This document shows, piece after piece, positions 33,558 through 39,185 of a DNA stretch of 39,185 nt (position 1 is its first letter; every line of letters starts with the position of its first letter). The stretch comes from JBBQHX01 sp035306065 (GTDB lineage: Bacteria > Gemmatimonadota > Gemmatimonadetes > Gemmatimonadales > Gemmatimonadaceae): assembly GCA_035306065.1 (NCBI GenBank), contig DATGOL010000118.1, positions 1 through 39,185 on the forward strand, in the 5' to 3' direction. A model generated the notes under the pieces. It saw nothing but the letters and a program-made list of their open reading frames with translations, made no database searches and was not told where the DNA came from. Both the position numbers and the translations under genes were made by a program.

Positions 33558-34682
33558 TCAGCTGCAGTGTGCTGCTGCGAGCACCGATTCGTACACGTCC
33601 ATTGTGCGTACCGCTATGGCGTCCATTCCGAACTCCCTTGCGCGCTCTCGTGAGGCCCCGGACATACGCTGCCACAAGTCGTCGTCCTGCAGGAGCCTGA
33701 CGATTGCAGCGCCGAACTCCGGTGCGTCGCCGGCTTCAACCAGGAAGCCCGTTTCCCCGTCGACCACCGCATCGGGAATCCCGCCCGCGCGCGTAGCAAC
33801 CACCGGCCGGCCGAATGCGAGCGCATCGAGCAGCACACTGCCAAGCCCCTCACGCCGCGACGTGAGAGTTGCCACACGTGCGGCTGCCAGAAGTGAATCA
33901 GCATCCCTGCGATAGCCCGCGAGCTTCACCGCCTCACCCAGTCCGAGCTCCGCAATCAGGCGTTCCACCTCCGCCCGCAATGGACCGTCGCCCACCAGCA
34001 GTGCGCACGCGGCGGGAAGCACCTGCCTCACGTGCGACATGGCGCGAACGAGTGTCATCGGATCCTTGTCACCCGCCAGCTGCCCCACCTGTACGACCAG
34101 AGGTGCGTCGTGCGGGATGGACAGGCCGCCGAGCATGGCTCGCGAGGCAGGTGCTACCTCGCGTTCCAGATCGACTCCGCTGTGCACGATTCGTATTACG
34201 GCCGGCGGAATCCCGCTGGATTCGAGCGACCGCGCCACCGCATGAGAGATCGCGATGATGGCAGACGCCCGGCCGTACTTCCAGCGCGTTCCGGCGTTCG
34301 CGCGAAGCGGGGTATCCATGCGACGCGTCACCACCAGCGGGGCTCCCCCGGCACCTATTGTAGCGAGCGCACCAACCGCAACCGCGTGCGCCGCGTGTGC
34401 GTGAACGATGTCAGCACCCAACCTTCTCGCGGCCTTCCGGAGGGCGAAGGCAGCCAGCGGGTCGCCTTCGAAACGCGGGGACAGCTCGATCAGCTGCAAG
34501 CCGGCGGCGGCTGCCCGCTTCGCCAGTTCCTCCCCTCCCCGCGCAACCACCACCGAGCGATGCCCGAGCCGCTCGAGCGCACTCGCAAGCCAGAGCGTCT
34601 GACGCTCGCCCCCGCGCCAGCCGCGCTGCGTATTCACGTGCAGCACGGTGAGTGGTTTGTGCAGGGAGCGTGCGTGAGGCAT
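33558..34682 (-). CDS. Glycosyltransferase family 4 (GT-B fold)
   Basis: A 374-residue retaining glycosyltransferase. VLHVNTQRGWRGGERQTLWL is the N-domain opening with the Gly-Gly loop for the acceptor or phosphate. DIVHAHAAHAVAVG carries the central His pair. HSGVDLEREV is the GT4 'xNGVD' position. The C-domain has PLVVQVGQLAGDKDPMTLVR and the EX7E-type donor site TSRREGLGSVLLDALAFGRP followed by VVATRAGGIPDAV. It builds surface or capsule glycans from nucleotide or lipid sugars; the substrate is unknown. The start ATG at 34682 is chosen for a normal N-terminus. It is divergent from a GT2 gene. Confidence 0.93.
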   Translation of the reverse strand: MPHARSLHKPLTVLHVNTQRGWRGGERQTLWLASALERLGHRSVVVARGGEELAKRAAAAGLQLIELSPRFEGDPLAAFALRKAARRLGADIVHAHAAHAVAVGALATIGAGGAPLVVTRRMDTPLRANAGTRWKYGRASAIIAISHAVARSLESSGIPPAVIRIVHSGVDLEREVAPASRAMLGGLSIPHDAPLVVQVGQLAGDKDPMTLVRAMSHVRQVLPAACALLVGDGPLRAEVERLIAELGLGEAVKLAGYRRDADSLLAAARVATLTSRREGLGSVLLDALAFGRPVVATRAGGIPDAVVDGETGFLVEAGDAPEFGAAIVRLLQDDDLWQRMSGASRERAREFGMDAIAVRTMDVYESVLAAAHCS

Positions 34683-35056
34683 CTGGTAGATTGGTTTGTG
34701 AACTGCCACTTCGGTTATCGAGGCGGTGTGCGTCACCACCGCTGTCGCCCCTCGGCCTGTTAAGGCCTGTGAAACAGTGCCCGTGTCATCCCGTACGGGC
34801 GGCATCGCCGCTGGTGTGGGTATCCGATCGATCTGCTCCGGAACTACCCCCTGTTCAGCGAAGTAGACGCCGACGCTGCGCGCGGGATGACGTACCCACC
34901 TTCTCCTGACCTGGGACGCATTGTGACCTGGATCACGCGAACATGCGACCCTCAGCCGGTGTACAAAATCACGCAACTCGCACCTGCGTGGCATTGCCGC
35001 GCAGCATTCGTCTAACTTTCGCGCGACCAGTCGTCGCCACCCCAACACTCGCCATC
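34683..35056. other. Divergent intergenic region between the two glycosyltransferase genes
   Basis: 374 bases with no supported gene. Several frames are open but none has a coding look or a ribosome site. It must hold the promoters of the GT4 (minus) and GT2 (plus) genes. The only distinct signal is a Crp-like palindrome at 34922-34937. No -35/-10 pair was identified with confidence. Confidence 0.5.
34922..34937. promoter_or_regulatory. Crp/Fnr-type palindromic operator candidate
   Basis: TGTGACCTGGATCACG has the form TGTGA-N6-TCACG, one base from the E. coli Crp consensus TGTGA-N6-TCACA. It lies between divergent glycosyltransferase genes, 120 bases before the GT2 start. A matching regulator is not in the window; a chance match is possible. 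Confidence 0.38.
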
Positions 35057-35812
35057 GTGCTCTACGTCTGCATCCCCGTCTACAACGAAGCCCCCACCAT
35101 CGGGGTGCTCCTGTGGCGCCTCCGCTCCACTTTTCAGGAGTACGCCAGGGAGTACGAGGTAATCGTTTATGACGATTCGAGCACCGACGCCACGGCCGAG
35201 ACGCTCGAACCGTACACACGAGTGCTTCCGCTGTCAGTAATGCGCAGCGAGCAGAGGGTGGGCTACGCAGCCTCCATGGATGCCCTGCTCCGAGAGACCG
35301 CCTCTCGCACCCGCTATCCGCGGCGCGATGCAATCATAACCATGCAGGCAGACTTCACCGACCAGCCCGAGCATATCCCCGACCTCGTCAAGAGGTTCGA
35401 AGGCGGTGCAGACGTCGTGGTGGGCGAACAGGAGCTGGCGGAGAGCTCGCCAATGGAGGTCCGGCGTCTCAGGCGTGTTGCTCCGTGGGTGCTCCGCCCG
35501 TTCGTAAAGGTTCCGGGCGTGTCGGACCCTTTCGGTTCTTTTCGCCTGTACAGGGTAAGTGTAATTCGAGACCTGATCACTCGGGCCGGCAACGAGCCAC
35601 TCGTATCCGCGAGCGGCTGGGCCGGCAACGTCGAACTGCTGCTCTCCGCCGCAAAGGTCGCGCGGCGCGTAGAGACCGTGCAGCTGGCCGCGCGTTACGA
35701 CCTTCGTCCCCGTGACAGCCGCGTTCGGCCTGTGGCAGACGCCCTCAACCTCTTCCGTTTCGGTCGCCAGGCGCGACGCGTTCAGCGAGCCGAGCCACAG
35801 GGTACATCATGA
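35057..35812 (+). CDS. Glycosyltransferase family 2 (dolichol-phosphate-mannose-synthase-like)
   Basis: A 251-residue GT-A enzyme. LYVCIPVYNEAPTIGVLLWR is the N-terminal nucleotide-binding start. VIVYDDSSTDATAE carries the first Asp pair. ITMQADFTDQPEHIPDLV has the DxD-like metal-binding Asp residues. SDPFGSFRLYRVSVI is the conserved acceptor-loop motif of the family. There are no C-terminal membrane helices, so it would act at the cytoplasmic membrane face as a peripheral enzyme, probably transferring a sugar to a polyprenyl-phosphate. GTG at 35057 is chosen because relatives start right at this strand; upstream codons in the same frame are not conserved-looking. It overlaps the next gene by four bases. 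Confidence 0.9.
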   Translation: MLYVCIPVYNEAPTIGVLLWRLRSTFQEYAREYEVIVYDDSSTDATAETLEPYTRVLPLSVMRSEQRVGYAASMDALLRETASRTRYPRRDAIITMQADFTDQPEHIPDLVKRFEGGADVVVGEQELAESSPMEVRRLRRVAPWVLRPFVKVPGVSDPFGSFRLYRVSVIRDLITRAGNEPLVSASGWAGNVELLLSAAKVARRVETVQLAARYDLRPRDSRVRPVADALNLFRFGRQARRVQRAEPQGTS

Positions 35813-36543
35813 TATCCACTGCTACTACACTGCTTGCCGCCGCCATGCTTCTGGCGGTTCCGCGTGCCGAAGCTCAGGTGCGTGTGCCCTGGTCTGTGGG
35901 CGAAAAGCTCTCCTACGATGTGAAGTTCGGCAGCATCAAGGTGGGCAACGGCCTCATGGAGGTTCAGGGCATCGAGGACGTTCGCGGCCACGAAGCCTAC
36001 CACATCTTCTTCAGCGTTCAGGGCGGCGTTCCCTTTTACAAGGTGGACAACCGGCTGCACAGCTGGATGGACGTGCAGACGCTCAACTCCCTTCGCCACG
36101 TTCAGGATTACGAGCAGGGCGGACGTGAGCGCCAGCGTCACTGGGAGATCTTCCCGGACCGGGCAGCCTACCAGCTGCGGGGCGAGGAGGAGAAGCCGTC
36201 CGTAGCACAGCCTCTGGACGATGGCTCCTTCCTGTACTTCGTGCGTACGGTACCGCTGGTCACCGGCAGAACGTACACGTTCAACCGCTACTTCCGCCCC
36301 GACAGAAACCCCGTGCGCGTACGGGTGCTTCGCAGGGAGACGGTCACGGTTCCGGCCGGCACCTTCCAGACTGTCGTGGTTCAGCCGATCATCAGGACCA
36401 GCGGAATCTTCAGTGAAGGTGGCCAAGCGGAGATCTGGCTCACCGACGACGATCGCCGCATGATGGTCCAGATGAAGTCCAAGCTGAGCTTCGGATCGCT
36501 CAATCTTTACCTCACCGGCGTGGAAGGCGACAACGCGCAGTAG
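35809..36543 (+). CDS. DUF3108 family periplasmic protein
   Basis: A 244-residue secreted protein. The signal peptide (MISTATTLLAAAMLLAVPRA) is cut near EAQ. The mature domain begins with VGEKLSYDVKFGSIKVGNG, the DUF3108 hallmark, followed by YHIFFSVQGGVPFYKVDNRL and later VTVPAGTFQTVVVQPII and IWLTDDDRRMMVQMKSKLSF. The fold is beta-rich and resembles lipid-binding periplasmic beta proteins; function is unknown. Its ATG overlaps the GT2 stop (ATGA), so it is translationally coupled to a glycan enzyme. A strong terminator follows. Confidence 0.9.
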   Translation: MISTATTLLAAAMLLAVPRAEAQVRVPWSVGEKLSYDVKFGSIKVGNGLMEVQGIEDVRGHEAYHIFFSVQGGVPFYKVDNRLHSWMDVQTLNSLRHVQDYEQGGRERQRHWEIFPDRAAYQLRGEEEKPSVAQPLDDGSFLYFVRTVPLVTGRTYTFNRYFRPDRNPVRVRVLRRETVTVPAGTFQTVVVQPIIRTSGIFSEGGQAEIWLTDDDRRMMVQMKSKLSFGSLNLYLTGVEGDNAQ

Positions 36544-36579
36544 CGCATTGTACTCACGCCACTGAGGCTGCAGCACGCA

Positions 36580-36614
36580 CGAAGCGCCGGACGGGAATAC
36601 CGTCCGGCGCTTCG
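36580..36614 (+). terminator. Rho-independent terminator after the GT2-DUF3108 operon
   Basis: CGAAGCGCCGGACGG (36580-36594) and CCGTCCGGCGCTTCG (36600-36614) form a perfect 15-bp stem with a GAATA loop. TCTTTC follows. It lies 37 bases after the stop codon. Confidence 0.88.
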
Positions 36615-36759
36615 TCTTTCGGCTCACCGCCCTGCCAGGGCGACACGCCGCAATGACTGGTGCTGCGGTCGCCGCCATGCTTCCAGCCGGATGCGCCAGT
36701 CAACCACGCAACCGAGGCTGACTATCGGTCAACCAGCCGCGTTGTCAGCCCGACTGACC

Positions 36760-36984
36760 TCAGATGGAGCCGTTCCCCCACCGATCCCTCATCCTGCGAG
36801 CTGTGTCCGGGCTGAAGAGCGCGATCAGCAGATAGATCACCAGCCCAACCGCGGCGATCTTGATCGCTACGATCGCCAGCCAGATGAACAGCCCCAGGAG
36901 GGTGCCGAAAACCCCGAAGGTGAGCTTGAGGGCGAAAATGCCCAACAGGGCAAAAATGCCAATGGTGAAAATTGTGCGAAGCAT
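36760..36984 (-). CDS. Small two-helix membrane protein, 74 residues
   Basis: MLRTIFTIGIFALLGIFALK opens a protein with two long hydrophobic stretches (residues about 4-30 and 31-58, the second ending VIYLLIALFS). A charged tail of 15 residues with RRMRDRWG follows. The ATG at 36984 has a GGGGA ribosome site seven bases upstream; a longer frame to 37035 is less likely. Function unknown. It stands alone between a terminator and the RCC1 lipoprotein gene. Small membrane proteins of this kind often go unannotated. Confidence 0.65.
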   Translation of the reverse strand: MLRTIFTIGIFALLGIFALKLTFGVFGTLLGLFIWLAIVAIKIAAVGLVIYLLIALFSPDTARRMRDRWGNGSI

Positions 36985-37168
36985 GGCGATTCCCCGTTGC
37001 GAGGATTTGGCAAAGGTTGGTGTAACGTTTCGCAATCCCTACGACCACGCACCCATCACGGTTTCACTGCGCGGTGCCCGACTGGGCCGGCGCGGGCGAG
37101 GCCGGTGGTCTGGAGGGGAATCTAGCCGGGATACCAGGCTCGGCCACTTCGAAATCGGAACCGCAATT

Positions 37169-39185
37169 TCAGGGCAGAACTGCAGGATCCTGCAGATCCG
37201 GTCTCCACAATGCCTGCAATCCGTCTCCGAACGGACCCATGACGTTGGATCCCCAGCAGAAGGCGGTTCCGTTCGTGCGAATTCCGCACGAATGACGCTT
37301 GCCCGACGTCAGCTGCACGAACCCGTTCCCGCCGATTACCTGCCGCGGAGTGTTCCCCAGGGGTTCGGAGCCGAGTATCCCGAGGTCGACGGTGCCCCAG
37401 CAGAGCACGGAGCCGGTTGTCGTCAGGCCGCACGAGTGTTCGTGTCCCGCGCTGATGGACGTGAAGACGTGACCTCCCGAAACAGCGACCGGCACACGCG
37501 AGTCTTCGGTACTCCCGCGCCCCAACTGTCCGCCGCTCCCTTCCCCCCAGCAGTATGCAGCGCCGGCCGGCGTCAGGGCGCAGCTGAAGTCGCGTCCGGC
37601 AGTCACGCTGCTGAATGTCATGCCCCCCGACACCGCTACTGGTGCATCGAAATACGGGGACGAGCTTCCCGATCCCACCTGCCCCTTCTCGTTGCTTCCC
37701 CAGCAGTAGATACGCCCATCTGCCCGTACTCCGCAGCTGTGCATAACGCCAGCCGATATGCCCTGAAAGACATGCCCGTCTTCCACCGGAATCGGCGTGG
37801 TGCTGTTGGCCGTCTTCCGATTGCCGAGCTGCCCGAGCGTGTCTGAGCCCCAGCACCATGCAGCGCCCGCACCATCCAGCGCGCAGGTGTGCATGTAACC
37901 CGCGGAAATCTGCATGAAGCGCACGGCCGATGTTACCAGCATTGGCGCCTCACGCTCGCTGACCATGCCATTGCCAAGCTGACCCTTTGCCCCGTTACCC
38001 CAGCAATACGCCTCACCACCTTCCACGAGCGCGCATGCGTGTGCTCCGCCAACCGTCAAGGTGCTGGCCGACAGATCGTCGCGAACGCGCACCGGAAGCA
38101 GGCTGCAGCGAACGTCTCCATTCGCGGTGTCGAACGCGTCGAAGCAGACGGTATCCGGCCTAACGGCGCCGAGCTGGAAAGAACTGTCAACCCCGAAGCA
38201 GTAGACGCGGTCGAGGGTGATGGTTGCGCAACTGAAGTCGCCCCCCGCCGCAATGCGAGTGAATTCTCGCGGCAGCACTTCCGTGGCTGCCTGGCTGCTG
38301 CCCGTCACGAATCCGGTAGTCGCGCTCACTGTGAAGCTGCCTGCAGCAACGGTCGTGAGAATTCCTGACGCACGCTCAACCGTGGCGGCCGCACTGCTGG
38401 CGGTCCACTCCCAGCGCCGTTCAGTCAACTCGACATCGTTCGGTCCGGTGGCGCTGGCCGAGAGCTGGATGGTGTCTCCGACAACCAGCCGTGCGGGCAC
38501 CGGAGCCAGTACTACGTGCTGCACGAGGGGGCGCACCTCGATCGTCTGCTCCCCAAAGAGTGGCTCACCTGCGAGCCCGGTGGTGCTCGCGCGAATGGCG
38601 GTTGATCCCAGTGCGATCGCGGTCACGATACCTGACTCACTCACAGACGCTGCTTCCGGCACGGTGGATTCCCAGTTCCAGGCGATGCCCGGCACTATCG
38701 CGCCGTTCGCGTCCACCGCCTGCGCCAGCAACGGAACCGTGTACGTGGTTCCGATGGGGTCATCCACGTACATGATCGGCGGCAGCCAGCCCTCGAGCGC
38801 CGAATGGACGGTAATCCCTCGTGCACGTCGAGCTACGACGACCCGTGCGGTTGCCTTCTTTCCCACGCTGGCGCTCACCGTGGTTTCCCCGAATCCAACT
38901 GCGCGCACGAGTCCGGAGCTCTCCACCACGGCCACGGCTGAATTCCCGGACTCCCAGGCCAGGTCCGGATGCAGCACCTGACCGGAGTGTGCTATCACGG
39001 TTGCCACCAGGCGGAGAGTGTCTCCCGGCTGGATGCTGTCTGCCACGAAAATGGTGTCGCGAGCGGGTGAGAGCTCAATGCTGGAAATCGAGATCGGATC
39101 GATTCCGCTTACGTTCGGGCCCGATTCCTCGTTGCATGCCGCGAGCAGAACGAGCGCGGCCGTGGCGACAATGAAACGGGCGATC
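37169..39185 (-). CDS. Lipoprotein with Ig-like (Big_2) domains and seven RCC1-type repeats, 5' end outside window
   Basis: The frame is open from the right edge to the stop at 37169. The first visible residues, IARFIVATAALVLLAACNEE, are a lipoprotein signal with lipobox LAAC at 39134-39145, so only the first few codons are missing. Three bacterial Ig-like repeats follow (DLAWESGNSAVAVVESSGLV, IAWNWESTVPEAASVSESGI, then RRWEWTASSAAATVERASGI). Then come seven RCC1/BLIP-II-type blades, each with two Cys at fixed spacing, as in HACALVEGGEAYCWG and HSCGVRADGRIYCWG. Seven blades make a closed propeller and the Cys pairs probably form disulfides outside the cytoplasm. It is likely a surface-exposed binding or adhesion protein; the partner is unknown. 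Confidence 0.88.
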   Translation of the reverse strand, partial: IARFIVATAALVLLAACNEESGPNVSGIDPISISSIELSPARDTIFVADSIQPGDTLRLVATVIAHSGQVLHPDLAWESGNSAVAVVESSGLVRAVGFGETTVSASVGKKATARVVVARRARGITVHSALEGWLPPIMYVDDPIGTTYTVPLLAQAVDANGAIVPGIAWNWESTVPEAASVSESGIVTAIALGSTAIRASTTGLAGEPLFGEQTIEVRPLVQHVVLAPVPARLVVGDTIQLSASATGPNDVELTERRWEWTASSAAATVERASGILTTVAAGSFTVSATTGFVTGSSQAATEVLPREFTRIAAGGDFSCATITLDRVYCFGVDSSFQLGAVRPDTVCFDAFDTANGDVRCSLLPVRVRDDLSASTLTVGGAHACALVEGGEAYCWGNGAKGQLGNGMVSEREAPMLVTSAVRFMQISAGYMHTCALDGAGAAWCWGSDTLGQLGNRKTANSTTPIPVEDGHVFQGISAGVMHSCGVRADGRIYCWGSNEKGQVGSGSSSPYFDAPVAVSGGMTFSSVTAGRDFSCALTPAGAAYCWGEGSGGQLGRGSTEDSRVPVAVSGGHVFTSISAGHEHSCGLTTTGSVLCWGTVDLGILGSEPLGNTPRQVIGGNGFVQLTSGKRHSCGIRTNGTAFCWGSNVMGPFGDGLQALWRPDLQDPAVLP

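Overview
The window is GC-rich, densely packed bacterial DNA. Diderm traits are clear: an Omp85-type outer-membrane protein, lipoproteins with lipoboxes, and secreted periplasmic proteins. GTG and TTG starts are common and ATGA/GTGA stop-start overlaps recur. The gene mix (HerA-NurA in a bacterium, a degenerate DEAD-box/DbpA protein, RCC1 and Ig-like lipoproteins, POT transporter) recalls Gemmatimonadota or a related lineage. That placement is inference; no rRNA or tRNA gene was seen.

Layout. Positions 1-10774 are a tight minus-strand block. Read in transcription order it holds an unknown protein, a stand-alone Lrp/AsnC ligand-binding domain, an O-methyltransferase, a NurA-like nuclease, a HerA-like ATPase, a secreted protein, SbcD (Mre11), SbcC (Rad50), a tandem GNAT protein and the start of a CopC-like protein. 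The core is a four-gene DNA-end-resection set, Mre11-Rad50 plus HerA-NurA, an arrangement best known from archaea. Positions 10775-11424 are a scar: a well-formed start and signal peptide of a lost secreted protein runs into a decayed IS110-family transposase fragment. A class I aminotransferase follows (minus strand).

From 12819 on the plus strand, a terminator-like hairpin sits directly before the start of an unusual RNA-binding protein. This protein has a helicase-shaped body without ATPase motifs, an intact DbpA-type RNA-binding domain, and a tail of about 250 residues rich in Arg, Gly and repeated Ser-Phe-Asp-Arg. Thymidine kinase overlaps its 3' end. Next come an M20 amidohydrolase (minus), dephospho-CoA kinase, and the glycine-cleavage genes gcvH and gcvP, which converge on a 15-bp hairpin. 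A lipoate-ligase-type protein lies divergent from gcvP and fits lipoylation of GcvH.

Positions 22472-29970 are a peptide-uptake locus: substrate-binding lipoprotein, two permeases, two ATPases and a POT-family proton-coupled peptide transporter. Positions 30020-33259 (minus) hold an Omp85-like barrel, a coiled-coil protein and an unknown protein. Then come divergent glycosyltransferases (GT4 minus, GT2 plus) around a Crp-like palindrome, a DUF3108 periplasmic protein with a strong terminator, a 74-residue membrane protein, and a lipoprotein with Ig-like domains and a seven-bladed RCC1 propeller that runs off the right edge.

The most notable items are the bacterial four-component end-resection operon with an atypical HerA P-loop, the degenerate helicase/RNA-binding protein with its possible attenuator, and the IS-truncated secreted gene.
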